Below, piece after piece: positions 46,130 through 54,589 of a stretch of DNA of 64,000 bases. The stretch is taken from positions 124,001-188,000 of the forward strand of contig DATJED010000004.1 in NCBI GenBank assembly GCA_035496935.1, written 5' to 3'. Position 1 is the stretch's first letter; every line of letters begins with the position of its first letter. Source of the DNA: Pseudopedobacter sp035496935 (GTDB lineage Bacteria; Bacteroidota; Bacteroidia; Sphingobacteriales; Sphingobacteriaceae). Below the pieces are notes generated by a model, which saw only the letters and a list, made by a program, of their open reading frames with translations, did no database searches and had not been told where the DNA came from. Both the position numbers and the translations under genes were made by a program.

Positions 46130-47173
46130 TTAATCTGCTATATGCACTGATACGTTCACACTCATCCCAGGACGTAGTTGTGATAAAATTTTATTGTTTT
46201 CTAATTTGATTTTTACCGGTACTCTTTGGATAACTTTCACATAGTTTCCTGTAGCATTATCCGGAGGTAGTAAAGAGAATTTAGCGCCAGTTGCCGGAGA
46301 AAAATTATAGATATGGCCTTTTAATTCCGCATCGGGGAAAGCATCAATTTCTACATCTACCAGCTGACCTTCTTTAAGTTTTTCTAGCTGAGTTTCTTTA
46401 AAGTTTGCTTTAACGTAAAGACTATTGTCATTTACGATAGAAAACAGTGATTGCCCCGGCTGGATCAACTGACCGATTTGGATATTTTTGTTGGAAATGA
46501 TACCTGAGGTTGGCGCAGTTATTCTGGCGTAAGACAGCATTAGCTTTGCATAGTCAATCTCGGCAGTTCGCAAACTGATGTTAGAGCTTGCTGCAGAAAC
46601 CTGAGACTGGCTGGTATTTACCTGCTTTTTTACTGCTTCGTACTGCGTTTTTGCTGCCTGCAAACTTGCATCTGCGGCTTCCTTTTCGGCTTTTGCCTGA
46701 TCAAATTGTTGTTGGGTAATAGAACCGTCTTTCACTAGATTTTGGTAACGGGCAAAATCTTTATTTGCCTTGTTGGCTTTAGCAGCAGCAATTTCAACGT
46801 TTGCTTTCGCAGTACCTACATTTGCCGCGGTTGAACTTACAACAGTTTCGCTAACATTCACATTTGCCAAAGCAGATTGCTTGCCAGCTTGCGCCTGTTC
46901 TAATTTCACCTTCAGCTCTCTATCGTCTATTTTCACCAATAGCTGATTTGCATCTACATGCTGGTTTTCCTCAAAATAAATGGAATCTACATAGCCACCT
47001 ACTCTTGATACCACCGGACTGATATCTCCGTCGATCTGGGCATCATCAGTATCAACGTGTTTGCTGAAATAAATATATTCTTTGATGCCAAAAATAGCTC
47101 CGATAACGATAAGTACACCTAATATAATTGGGATTACTTTTGCTGATTTTGATTTGGGTTTTTGAGTTTCCAT
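46130..47173 (-). CDS. HlyD/EmrA-type membrane-fusion adaptor
   Basis: 347 residues. One N-terminal membrane anchor (about 13-32), then YIYFSKHVDTDDAQIDGDIS, the biotinyl-lipoyl-like half with GGYVDSIYFEENQHV, a coiled-coil hairpin (about 80-200, Ala/Lys/Glu/Gln-rich), and RITAPTSGIISNKNIQIGQL closing the lipoyl domain. Links the inner-membrane DHA2 pump to the TolC-type channel. 7 nt separate it from the TolC-type gene. Confidence 0.92.
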   Translation of the reverse strand: METQKPKSKSAKVIPIILGVLIVIGAIFGIKEYIYFSKHVDTDDAQIDGDISPVVSRVGGYVDSIYFEENQHVDANQLLVKIDDRELKVKLEQAQAGKQSALANVNVSETVVSSTAANVGTAKANVEIAAAKANKANKDFARYQNLVKDGSITQQQFDQAKAEKEAADASLQAAKTQYEAVKKQVNTSQSQVSAASSNISLRTAEIDYAKLMLSYARITAPTSGIISNKNIQIGQLIQPGQSLFSIVNDNSLYVKANFKETQLEKLKEGQLVDVEIDAFPDAELKGHIYNFSPATGAKFSLLPPDNATGNYVKVIQRVPVKIKLENNKILSQLRPGMSVNVSVHIAD

Positions 47174-47180
47174 TCTGTTT

Positions 47181-48536
47181 CTATAATATAATTTTTTTAC
47201 CTGTTGATTTTAATAAGTTGTAGTATGCAATTTGTGCGTCGGCTTTGGCAAGCTCCAAATTTATTTTTGCCTGAAAAAGTTGAGTATTTGCATCCAGTCT
47301 GTCTGTTAGCGGAGAAATATTGTTTTCGTATTTAGATTGTACAATATTCTCGTTTTCGGTAGCTTGTGCAATTGCAGTTTTTAATAGATTGATTTTTTTG
47401 ACCGACTGTAAATAAGCTTCGTAATTTCTGTTTACTTCAGCTCTAATTTGATCTGCTACAATAGTTTTATTGATCTGCGTTCCCTGCTGTTTTATGCTGG
47501 CTTCTGCTACTTTATTTTTGGTTGTCCACAAACTGCCGATGTTCCAAGACAGGGTTAAGCCTAAAGTTACCGGCGTAATAAATTCGTTCTTTCCGGGGAT
47601 AAACTTACCGCTTGGATTTACGTAATAAGCGCCCAAACCGGCTCCTAAAGTTGGCAGCTGACCGGCTTTAATCGAAGCTATATTTTTACCGATCATCTGC
47701 GATTGGTAATCCATTTGCTTTAGTTCCACACGGTTATTAAGGGCACTATCAATGTAAACACTTAATCCGCTTTCAGACATAAAATCAACCGGAAGAACCG
47801 CTGTTTTAATTAAGGTTTGTTCGGGCAAACCCAGCAGAATATCTAAATTATAGTTAACGATATTTCTATTTTTATCTAAATCTAAATCCGCCAATTCCAC
47901 ATTAGACCGTTGAAGCTGGATACGCAATACCTCATTTTTTGTAACGATACCCTGATCAAAAAAACGTTGTGTTTGCTTCAGCTGTGTATCCAGTGATTTG
48001 ATGTTTTGAGCAATTACGGATTTGCTTGCATCAAGCTTGTATAGATTTAAATAGGCATCAATAATCGCGAGGGTAATTTCGTCCTCGCTTTTATCTACAT
48101 CTAAAGAAGCGATCTTTTTTACAAGCTGAGCGCTCTCTTTAGCGTATTTTAATTTATTGCCTGCAAAAATCAGTTCTTCTACAGATAACATCCCGATATA
48201 GGCATCTGCACTTTTTGGCAATTTTATTGGATCGCCGGGGCCCAACTGCAAAACATTGTTAGGAATTTCTGCGTGGTTATAAATTCCGCTTGCTGATGCC
48301 GAAGGCAAAGTTTGATCTAAAACTTGCTGGTAGGCCGCTTCTTCTTCGGCAACTTTGTTTTTGGTTAAAGCTAAGGACTTACTGTTTGCCAGCCCTAAAG
48401 AAATTGCGTCTTTTAAGCTAACATCTTTTACCTCCTGCGCAACAGTCAAAAAAGGTAAAGCAATTAAAAACAAGATCAGACTAAAGTCTTTTAGCCAAAT
48501 ACTAGGTTGTTTGTGATGATTTAGTTTGGTATTCAT
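47181..48536 (-). CDS. TolC-family outer-membrane efflux protein
   Basis: 451 residues. Signal peptide about 1-33 (LFLIALPFLTVA-QE), then the repeated helical/strand layout of TolC proteins: DAISLGLANSKSLALTKNKV, a long coiled coil, ELKQMDYQSQMIGKNIASIK and PLTDRLDANTQLFQAKINLE. Forms the outer-membrane exit channel of the tripartite pump. The start overlaps the TetR gene stop by 4 bp, so the regulator and pump are one operon. Confidence 0.92.
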   Translation of the reverse strand: MNTKLNHHKQPSIWLKDFSLILFLIALPFLTVAQEVKDVSLKDAISLGLANSKSLALTKNKVAEEEAAYQQVLDQTLPSASASGIYNHAEIPNNVLQLGPGDPIKLPKSADAYIGMLSVEELIFAGNKLKYAKESAQLVKKIASLDVDKSEDEITLAIIDAYLNLYKLDASKSVIAQNIKSLDTQLKQTQRFFDQGIVTKNEVLRIQLQRSNVELADLDLDKNRNIVNYNLDILLGLPEQTLIKTAVLPVDFMSESGLSVYIDSALNNRVELKQMDYQSQMIGKNIASIKAGQLPTLGAGLGAYYVNPSGKFIPGKNEFITPVTLGLTLSWNIGSLWTTKNKVAEASIKQQGTQINKTIVADQIRAEVNRNYEAYLQSVKKINLLKTAIAQATENENIVQSKYENNISPLTDRLDANTQLFQAKINLELAKADAQIAYYNLLKSTGKKIIL

Positions 48537-49159
48537 GGTTTTGTTAAGTACAATTTGAACATTCTTTTTAGGTGGGCTTTTAAACGGACAACTATTTCAT
48601 CACTTAAAAGTTCTTGACAATTGGCATCGCCATTAAATAAAAGTGCTGCCATTGGAGACGCATTGATTAAATATATTTTGGTGCCAAACATAGAAGCGAT
48701 GAGCATATCCGAATCAACATCAGCAAAACTTCCGTTTGCTACACCATCATCTATAATTCTTTTTACCTCCAACAAATTTTTTGACAGCAATTCAATAATC
48801 TGCTCGCTCAACTTGCTACGTAAGCTCAAACTCATCTCTATATACATCAGTTTTTGTACACAGATACTCCGTTTCATACCATCTACATAACCGTCGATGA
48901 ACCTATCCAGTTTTTCAAAAGAAGAAATATTGTCGCTATTGATATGCTGCAGCCTCACACGGTTCGCTGTAATATGGCGCTCCAAAATAGCCATATACAA
49001 ACCTTCTTTGCCACCAAAATAATAATTGAGCATGGCAATATTTACTCCTGCCTTTTTAGCAATTAAGCGAGTTGAAGTTGCGTCAAAGCCCAATTCAGCA
49101 AAAAGCTCTTCGGCAATTGCAAGGATTTTACTTTTAGTATCCAATTTCTCATCCGTCAT
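48533..49159 (-). CDS. TetR-family repressor of the efflux operon
   Basis: 208 residues. N-terminal helix-turn-helix (about 8-55): ILAIAEELFAELGFDATSTR, LIAKKAGVNIAMLNYYFGGKE. The rest is a ligand-binding helical domain. First gene of an operon with TolC, HlyD and DHA2 genes. A perfect palindrome sits over its promoter, 15 bp before the start, indicating autorepression released by the pump's substrate. Confidence 0.92.
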   Translation of the reverse strand: MTDEKLDTKSKILAIAEELFAELGFDATSTRLIAKKAGVNIAMLNYYFGGKEGLYMAILERHITANRVRLQHINSDNISSFEKLDRFIDGYVDGMKRSICVQKLMYIEMSLSLRSKLSEQIIELLSKNLLEVKRIIDDGVANGSFADVDSDMLIASMFGTKIYLINASPMAALLFNGDANCQELLSDEIVVRLKAHLKRMFKLYLTKP

Positions 49160-49167
49160 AAAGGCGA

Positions 49168-49195
49168 CAAATTTAATTAATCGATTGATTAATTA
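49168..49195 (-). promoter_or_regulatory. TetR operator over the efflux-operon promoter
   Basis: TAATTAATC, 4 nt, GATTAATTA (49174-49195) is a perfect 9-bp dyad. On the minus strand a -7 box TAAATTTG (49175-49168) touches its downstream end, so a bound repressor would block the polymerase. Half-site and total length suit TetR dimers. Confidence 0.72.
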
Positions 49196-49316
49196 TTGTC
49201 ATGCAATTATCAGTTTTAAGGCGAAAAATTCCGGAAAGTAGGTACTTTTTTAAATAGGCAGGCGGGCCACTTGTTGGTGAAGGGTTAGTAAGCTAGCAAA
49301 GTGTGAGTCAAAAAGC

Positions 49317-49688
49317 TTAAAGTTTTCTATCCGAAGGCCTATAGTACCAGGATACAACCGTTAATATCAACAATAAGGTAGGTCCAAAAAATTCCTTGGC
49401 TTCGTCTCCAACTGCAAAATGAGAAGCAATTGCGCCGGTCATCACAAAAAAGAAACCTGCATAAGCCCATTCCTTTAAAACAGGAAATTTAGGAACAAGC
49501 ACCGCAACCGTACCCAGCAACTTCCAAACGCCGATAATGGTTAAAAAATAAGCTGGATACCCTAAATGTAAGGAAGTTTTTGCGACCTCTTCTTCCATTT
49601 TAATAAGCTGAACAAAGCCTGTTGAAACCATTCCCAGAGCCAACCAAATGGTAGCTACCCAATAAATTATTTTATCCTTTTTAGTCAT
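49317..49688 (-). CDS. DoxX-like membrane protein
   Basis: 123 residues with four predicted membrane helices: IIYWVATIWLALGMVSTGF, HLGYPAYFLTIIGVWKLLG, EWAYAGFFFVMTGAIASHFA and FFGPTLLLILTVVSWYY. This is the DoxX-like layout; function of most members is unknown, some take part in thiol or redox homeostasis. Last gene of an ArsR-SRPBCC-DoxX operon, 4 nt after the SRPBCC stop, a combination common in Bacteroidota. Confidence 0.82.
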   Translation of the reverse strand: MTKKDKIIYWVATIWLALGMVSTGFVQLIKMEEEVAKTSLHLGYPAYFLTIIGVWKLLGTVAVLVPKFPVLKEWAYAGFFFVMTGAIASHFAVGDEAKEFFGPTLLLILTVVSWYYRPSDRKL

Positions 49689-49692
49689 TGTG

Positions 49693-50160
49693 TTAATTAT
49701 TTAATGATGTTAAGATTTCCTGAAGGCGGTTATGTGCCATGTTGACACCTTGGGCGAAAGGCATTTTCAGTAGTTGGTCTCTAAATTCCACAGATTTAAA
49801 TACTATCTGCATTTTAAGTTGGCTAGTTTGATCGGTCAGTTTTTCAAATTCAAGAAATTCCAATTGAACGGGGAAAGGCGTATTTTCCATTTCAAAGGTT
49901 CTCGTTATTTTTTGATTAGGGACGAACTCATGGATTGTTCCGTTTGCCCGAAACACAACATTTCCGTTATGTGAGGTTTCAAACTGCCAACCGCCGTGTA
50001 TCCTGTTTTCAAGTTTTAACACCTTTGTGCCCATCCACTGTTCCACAATTTCGGGTTCTACATAAGCTTTAAAAAGCAATTCTAAAGGCAAGTCAAAAGT
50101 TCTTGTTATCACAATTTCCTGTTTGCCGTCTTCGGCATCAATTTTTGTTTTTTGTTCCAT
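49693..50160 (-). CDS. SRPBCC/AHSA1-type START-fold protein
   Basis: 155 residues. ITRTFDLPLELLFKAYVEPE, WMGTKVLKLENRIHGGWQFE and RANGTIHEFVPNQKITRTFE are typical of the activator-of-Hsp90-ATPase-like (AHSA1) branch of the Bet v1/SRPBCC fold, which binds hydrophobic ligands. Encoded 2 nt after the ArsR-type gene, a pairing often seen and thought to link ligand binding and gene control. No ligand can be named. Confidence 0.88.
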   Translation of the reverse strand: MEQKTKIDAEDGKQEIVITRTFDLPLELLFKAYVEPEIVEQWMGTKVLKLENRIHGGWQFETSHNGNVVFRANGTIHEFVPNQKITRTFEMENTPFPVQLEFLEFEKLTDQTSQLKMQIVFKSVEFRDQLLKMPFAQGVNMAHNRLQEILTSLNN

Positions 50161-50162
50161 TT

Positions 50163-50483
50163 CTATTTGTTTTTGTATTTGCTCATTACCGATTCCAATT
50201 TGTTAAACCTGTCATCCCACATTTTACGGAACTGCTCCACAAAATCCGCTACCTCCGCCATTTTACCCGCGTTTATATGATAGAAAATTTCTCGTCCGTT
50301 TTGTTCTTGTTTAAGTAATTCGCATTCTGTGAGAATTTGCAAATGTTTAGAAACCGTAGGTCTTGCAGTATCAAAATTTGATGCAATTGCACCTGCCGTC
50401 ATCGATTGTGAAGCAAGCAATAAAAGAATAGCCCTTCTGGTTGGGTCCGCAATTGCCTGAAAAACATCTCGTCTTAAATTCAT
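50163..50483 (-). CDS. ArsR-family winged-helix repressor
   Basis: 106 residues. IADPTRRAILLLLASQSMTA and TARPTVSKHLQILTECELLK form the ArsR winged helix; the wing EQNGREIFYHINAG follows. The ELCVC metal-binding motif of true ArsR is absent, so the signal is not a metal of that type. Heads the ArsR-SRPBCC-DoxX operon and probably represses it through the repeats at 50489-50528. Confidence 0.9.
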   Translation of the reverse strand: MNLRRDVFQAIADPTRRAILLLLASQSMTAGAIASNFDTARPTVSKHLQILTECELLKQEQNGREIFYHINAGKMAEVADFVEQFRKMWDDRFNKLESVMSKYKNK

Positions 50484-50488
50484 TATGA

Positions 50489-50533
50489 AGCTATTTGGCT
50501 ACAAAAATAAATGTAGTTATTCGGCTACGCAAA
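50489..50533 (-). promoter_or_regulatory. Promoter and direct-repeat operator of the ArsR operon
   Basis: On the minus strand TTTG (50533-50530), 20 nt, TATTTTTG (50509-50502) is a full match to the Bacteroidota promoter. Two near-identical 14-bp copies, AGCTATTTGGCTAC (50489-50502) and AGTTATTCGGCTAC (50515-50528), cover the start-site side of the -7 box and the spacer. Their spacing, 26 bp, puts them on about the same helix face. Confidence 0.75.
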
Positions 50534-50679
50534 TTTATTTTAATTTGCCCCACAGATTCTTAAACGGTTATACCAACCTCGTTAAACATTGCTTTTGAGG
50601 TGGGTCGTAATAATTTTAAAATTATTACCTAACTTTAAACCCTAAACTAAATGAGTTTTTAGTCTAAATTTTTAAATCA

Positions 50680-51765
50680 ATGAGCAATAATATAAAATCG
50701 GTAATAGTGGCAACCGGAAAATATATTCCGGCACAGGTAATAAAAAATGAAGATTTTCTGTCACATTCATTTTTCGAGAAAGACGGGTCTCCGCAGCTTA
50801 GGAAAAACGTTGATGCCATCAATAAATTCCAAACCATTACCGATATTGAAGAAAGAAGATATGCCGACGCCGAACATACAGCCTCGGACTTGGCTTTCTT
50901 TGCAGCAAAAGACGCTTTAGAAAGTTCGGGCATAAACGGTGAAGAGCTAGATTATATCATTGTAGCCCACAACTTTGGAGACGTTAAACCCGGAAACAAC
51001 CGCGTGGATATGGTGCCGGCTTTGGCCAGTCGCGTAAAGCACAAATTAGGTATTATAAACCCTGACTGTATCGCTTACGACTTACCTTTTGGCTGCCCAG
51101 GTTGGTTGCAGGGAATGATACAGGCCGATTATTTTATCAAATCCGGAGATGCGAAAAAAATATTGGTTATCGGTACCGAAACCTTGTCAAGAATTGTAGA
51201 TCCGCATGACAAGGATACGATGATTTTTGCTGATGGCGCAGGCGCAACTATTTTGGCGGCTTCAACCGATGCCGCAAGCAATTCGGGAATTTTAAGCCAT
51301 AAAACGCAAAGCCACACGGTAGATCAGGCCTGGTTTTTAAGAATGGAAGCATCCTACAACGCTCAACATCCGGCAAAAGATAACTTATACATTAGAATGG
51401 ACGGCCGTAAGGTTTACGAATACGCTTTAACTCATGTGCCATTGGTAATGAAAGCTGCCTTGGAAAAAGCTGGCATTTCACCTAGTGAGGTTAAGAAAGT
51501 ATTGGTGCATCAGGCAAATGGCAAAATGGACGAAGCCATCCTAAAACGTTTCTTTAAATTATATGATATAGATACACCTCCGACCGATGTTATGCCAATG
51601 ACTATTGCCACGCTTGGCAATTCCTCTGTAGCAACCGTTCCAACTTTGTTAGATTTGATTTTAAAAGGAGAAAAAGAAAATCATGAAATCAACAAAGGCG
51701 ATGTTATACTTTTTGCCTCGGTTGGCGCAGGGATGAATATTAATGCGATGGTTTATAGGTTTTAG
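50680..51765 (+). CDS. Beta-ketoacyl-ACP synthase III-like enzyme (FabH family)
   Basis: 361 residues, thiolase fold. Catalytic triad by position: Cys139 in DLPFGCPGWLQG, His277 in VLVHQANGK, Asn314 in TLGNSSVATVP. GHxx-type FabH proteins are about 320-335 residues, so this is slightly longer. The text around the Cys differs from house-keeping FabH (usually ACSGF), so it may act in a special fatty-acid or secondary pathway rather than the main cycle. Monocistronic; upstream gap of about 200 bp shared with the divergent ArsR operon. Confidence 0.85.
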   Translation: MSNNIKSVIVATGKYIPAQVIKNEDFLSHSFFEKDGSPQLRKNVDAINKFQTITDIEERRYADAEHTASDLAFFAAKDALESSGINGEELDYIIVAHNFGDVKPGNNRVDMVPALASRVKHKLGIINPDCIAYDLPFGCPGWLQGMIQADYFIKSGDAKKILVIGTETLSRIVDPHDKDTMIFADGAGATILAASTDAASNSGILSHKTQSHTVDQAWFLRMEASYNAQHPAKDNLYIRMDGRKVYEYALTHVPLVMKAALEKAGISPSEVKKVLVHQANGKMDEAILKRFFKLYDIDTPPTDVMPMTIATLGNSSVATVPTLLDLILKGEKENHEINKGDVILFASVGAGMNINAMVYRF

Positions 51766-52106
51766 TTTTATAGATGTGAGACCGCTACGCTGTTAGATGT
51801 GAGATATGAGACTGATCTGCGTAAGGGAAAACTAAAGCCTCACACCCTAAGTCCCTCTCCTTCAGAGAGGGACTTGCTTATAATGGTTTTTCTTTGGGGA
51901 TATTTATTCTAGGTTATATTTTACAGAAATCATGTGGTAAAACACCATCCAGCTCTGGAATCTCTGCGTCCTTCGCGGTTAAAAAACGTTCGCTACTCTC
52001 TGTGTAATTCTCTGTGGTTAAAAATCCCTTAAAAACTATAAAATAGACGACAATAAAAAAGGGGTTCATTTTTTCAAATCAACCCCTTTTTACACATTAA
52101 AAATGT
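51766..52106. repeat. 341-bp intergenic space packed with hairpin and direct repeats
   Basis: Contains TAGATGTGAGA twice (51771-51781, 51794-51804), a hairpin AAGTCCCTCTC, 5 nt, GAGAGGGACTT (51849-51875), a pair of related 25-27-bp units CTCTGCGTCCTTCGCGGTTAAAAA and its partner with GTGTAATTC in the middle (51962-51986, 51998-52024; listed by parts), and the terminator at 52056-52091. No gene seen. Confidence 0.7.
52056..52091. terminator. Terminator between the FabH-like and metalloprotease genes
   Basis: AAAAAGGGGTT (52056-52066) and AACCCCTTTTT (52081-52091) pair perfectly over 11 bp, loop 14 nt, between convergent genes. T-runs on both strands. Confidence 0.8.
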
Positions 52107-52793
52107 TTAATCTCTTCTTCCAAAAAGCATTGAAGCGTAATAAACCAATGTTGCCAATGATGATAATGCTGCAACTACATAAGTCATCGCGGCCCACCAC
52201 AGAGCATCTTTAGCTTGGTCGTTCTCTACGCTGGTCTGCATAATTCCCTTCTTTGTTTGCAACCAGGCCAAAGCTCTCCTACTTGCATCAAACTCTACCG
52301 GAAGCGTTATAAAACTAAATATTGTTACAATTGCTAAAGCACCAACACCAACCGCCAAAACAATTGGATTTCCGCTAAAAATCATTAACAAAACACCAAT
52401 CATTAATACCCACTGAATAAGATTTGAAGCTACGCCAACAATTGGAACCATAGCTGACCTAAACTGCAACCAAGAATATGCTCTTGCGTGTTGTACGGCA
52501 TGGCCGCATTCGTGAGCGGCAACCGCGGCAGCTGCAATGCTTCTTCCGTGATAAACATCCGGAGAGAGATTAACAGTCCTGTTAGCTGGGTTATAGTGGT
52601 CTGTTAACTGTCCTTCAACAGAAATAATTTCAACATCGTGGATACCGTTATCTGCTAGCATTTGTCTAGCAATGTCTGATCCGCTAAGTCCGGAGGATAT
52701 AGCTATTTCCGAATATTTCTTAAACTTACTTTTAAATCTCCACTGCACTGCAAAACCAGCTAATGCAATGACTACAAATAAAATGATTGCCAT
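52107..52793 (-). CDS. YugP-like neutral zinc metallopeptidase, membrane-bound
   Basis: About 228 residues from the ATG at 52793. This start is preferred to one at 52841 because a TATTTTTG promoter box (minus strand, 52846-52839) covers the latter, and it puts the first membrane helix (MAIILFVVIALAGFAV) at the very start. Zinc motif His94-E-C-G-His98 in AAHECGHAVQHA. Further helices at about 120-165 and 205-225. The family (PF04298-type) is widespread and poorly understood. Confidence 0.88.
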   Translation of the reverse strand: MAIILFVVIALAGFAVQWRFKSKFKKYSEIAISSGLSGSDIARQMLADNGIHDVEIISVEGQLTDHYNPANRTVNLSPDVYHGRSIAAAAVAAHECGHAVQHARAYSWLQFRSAMVPIVGVASNLIQWVLMIGVLLMIFSGNPIVLAVGVGALAIVTIFSFITLPVEFDASRRALAWLQTKKGIMQTSVENDQAKDALWWAAMTYVVAALSSLATLVYYASMLFGRRD

Positions 52794-52838
52794 GTTTCTT
52801 TCAATTAATTTATAATGATAATCAAAAAGTCGTCCTTT

Positions 52839-52846
52839 CAAAAATA
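52839..52846 (-). promoter_or_regulatory. -7 promoter box of the metalloprotease gene
   Basis: Minus strand TATTTTTG fits TAnnTTTG and lies 46-53 nt before the chosen ATG. No -33 TTTG at 19-21 nt. Confidence 0.4.
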
Positions 52847-52955
52847 ATTGGAAATAAATTGCTGATTTCTGACGATAATCATATAAAAGCCCTAAAAACG
52901 ATTATTAAAGAGCAATATCGTCATATTGCAAATGCCATTTTGGCAAAACCACCAG

Positions 52956-53447
52956 CTATCTAGCTAGGTTCTTGACCATCACATAATCGTTTAACACGTA
53001 TTTGTAATATGGAATATCCACAACCTCGATAATGCCATAGCCCATTTTTTTATAAAAGAACTTCGCTTTGTTATTTCGGTTAACGTTTAACACCATCTCT
53101 AAAGCGCCTTGTTCTCTGCAATAATTTTCTAGGGTTGTAATAAAAAAACGGCCTGCTCCTTGCCCGTGTAAACTTTGATGGATATAGAGTTTGTGTAGTT
53201 TGTAAATTTCATTGCTTTCTTTTGTTATGCTTGCAAATCCTTGGGCAACGGAATCCGATTCGAGGATAAAAAAAAGATGGTCTTCCTTCATCTGATTTTC
53301 AATTGCGCTGATACTATAAGATTGTTCCAGCATAAAAGAAATCTGCTCGTTACTTATCACATCAACGTAAACCACCGGCCAAATTTCGTGAGCCAGCTTA
53401 ACTATTAAGCCAGCATCCTCAAAATTAGCGAACCTCACTTTCATCAT
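52956..53447 (-). CDS. GNAT-family N-acetyltransferase
   Basis: 163 residues. GNAT fold: RFANFEDAGLIVKLAHEIW at the start, acetyl-CoA loop LYIHQSLHGQGAGRFFITTL (Q/R-x-x-G-x-G/A reads HGQGAG), and NVNRNNKAKFFYKKMGYGI at the end. Substrate unknown. Overlaps the preceding gene by 4 bp, so the two are co-translated. Confidence 0.88.
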   Translation of the reverse strand: MMKVRFANFEDAGLIVKLAHEIWPVVYVDVISNEQISFMLEQSYSISAIENQMKEDHLFFILESDSVAQGFASITKESNEIYKLHKLYIHQSLHGQGAGRFFITTLENYCREQGALEMVLNVNRNNKAKFFYKKMGYGIIEVVDIPYYKYVLNDYVMVKNLAR

Positions 53448-54022
53448 ATCTCCTCAGCAATAAAAATAAAAGGGTTCTGAAAAGTAAAGCTATAAAACCC
53501 ATCTTTTTCAGTACGGTAATGTCCAGCTTCAATAAACGTTAATCCGGATGTGGAAAGCTCTTTCATTAAGTCGGGTTGCAAAACAAATATATTTTCCCCG
53601 GCAGCCTTCCATTTACTAAACCCAGATTTTATTGGAAAAATCTTCTGACTTCCATTAAAAACAACCAAATCAATTAGATCTGTATAAAACTGATATTCAT
53701 TCGCCTTAAAATGGTTGTTGACCACATTTACTGCTGGAAATCCTTCAGCAACTAAATATTTTAAGGCACAATCCAACACATTTTCATCACATGAAATCAC
53801 TTTAACATGTTCCTGAAAATATAAGAGATTTGGATTCTCCTGCGCCAATACCACATCCACTTTAATGCCTAAAGAAATTACTTTTTCGAGCAAATGAAGT
53901 GGCACCAAAATAGCTGGCGACCATTCTAATATTTGCCCTAAGTACTCCTCGTTAAATTCGCTTAAATCTAACAGAAGAAGTGCAGGTTCCTGTTTCTCTC
54001 GTACAATATGATGACTGGACAT
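53444..54022 (-). CDS. Thiamine-pyrophosphokinase-like protein lacking catalytic motifs
   Basis: 192 residues. The start MSSHHIVREKQEPALLLLD and the spacing of ILEWSPAILVPLHLLEKVISLGIKVDVVLA (given here as a description of the region about 31-60) recall the Bacteroidota thiamine pyrophosphokinase N-terminus. But where active enzymes have DVVLGDFDS the sequence reads DVVLAQENPN, so the metal-binding acids are missing. The C-terminal part (GFSKWKAAGENIFVLQP, HYRTEKDGFYSFTFQNPFIF) resembles the thiamine-binding end. Could be a degenerate paralogue or a binding protein. Family call is from memory and only moderate. Confidence 0.5.
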   Translation of the reverse strand: MSSHHIVREKQEPALLLLDLSEFNEEYLGQILEWSPAILVPLHLLEKVISLGIKVDVVLAQENPNLLYFQEHVKVISCDENVLDCALKYLVAEGFPAVNVVNNHFKANEYQFYTDLIDLVVFNGSQKIFPIKSGFSKWKAAGENIFVLQPDLMKELSTSGLTFIEAGHYRTEKDGFYSFTFQNPFIFIAEEI

Positions 54023-54159
54023 TTCTTTTTATGTGTTATAATATTCGGCTATAATTATGCCCAAAATACTATTTATTGTTTATTTTAAACAAGCTTTGCT
54101 GCCTATATATCATAGCTAAATGCAATTAAAGAAAATCATTATTTGCTTATCTTTATCCG

Positions 54160-54501
54160 ATGACAGAAACTATTGCAACACTTTTACAGAAATTAAAGGA
54201 AAACAAAGCCCTATTTACAGAGGTTATTGCCACCGTTGATTCGCGTTATAACCATACGCCAACAGCCTTTAAGAACGGGGGAGCGTATAATGAAGCATCG
54301 CAAAACCAGGGCAGCGCCAAAGTTTTTTCCTTCGCAAAACTGAACAATCTAACAAAAGAAGATACGCTTTTGTTATTTGCAGAACATTATCAATCGGTTT
54401 TAAACACGCCGGAAGCCACAGATCATCAAAATATCCGCCAGTTTATGCAGAACGGCTGGGAAGGAATTGAATTTGAAGGCGAAGCATTAAGCATGAAATA
54501 G
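54160..54501 (+). CDS. HopJ-family protein
   Basis: 113 residues. YNHTPTAFKNGGAYNEAS, NQGSAKVFSFAKLN, LFAEHYQSVL and DHQNIRQFMQNGWEGIEFEG are the conserved blocks of the HopJ family (PF08888). It is named after a Pseudomonas type III effector, but homologues are common in non-pathogens and no secretion system is near, so a house-keeping role is more likely. Function unknown. Confidence 0.85.
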   Translation: MTETIATLLQKLKENKALFTEVIATVDSRYNHTPTAFKNGGAYNEASQNQGSAKVFSFAKLNNLTKEDTLLLFAEHYQSVLNTPEATDHQNIRQFMQNGWEGIEFEGEALSMK

Positions 54502-54589
54502 TTTAACAGCGCTAGAAGGTTAAAGCAATTTAAATGGCAACGTTCTTGCAAAAGAAAACCCATTACTTGTATCCTCAATCTAAAGAAAT

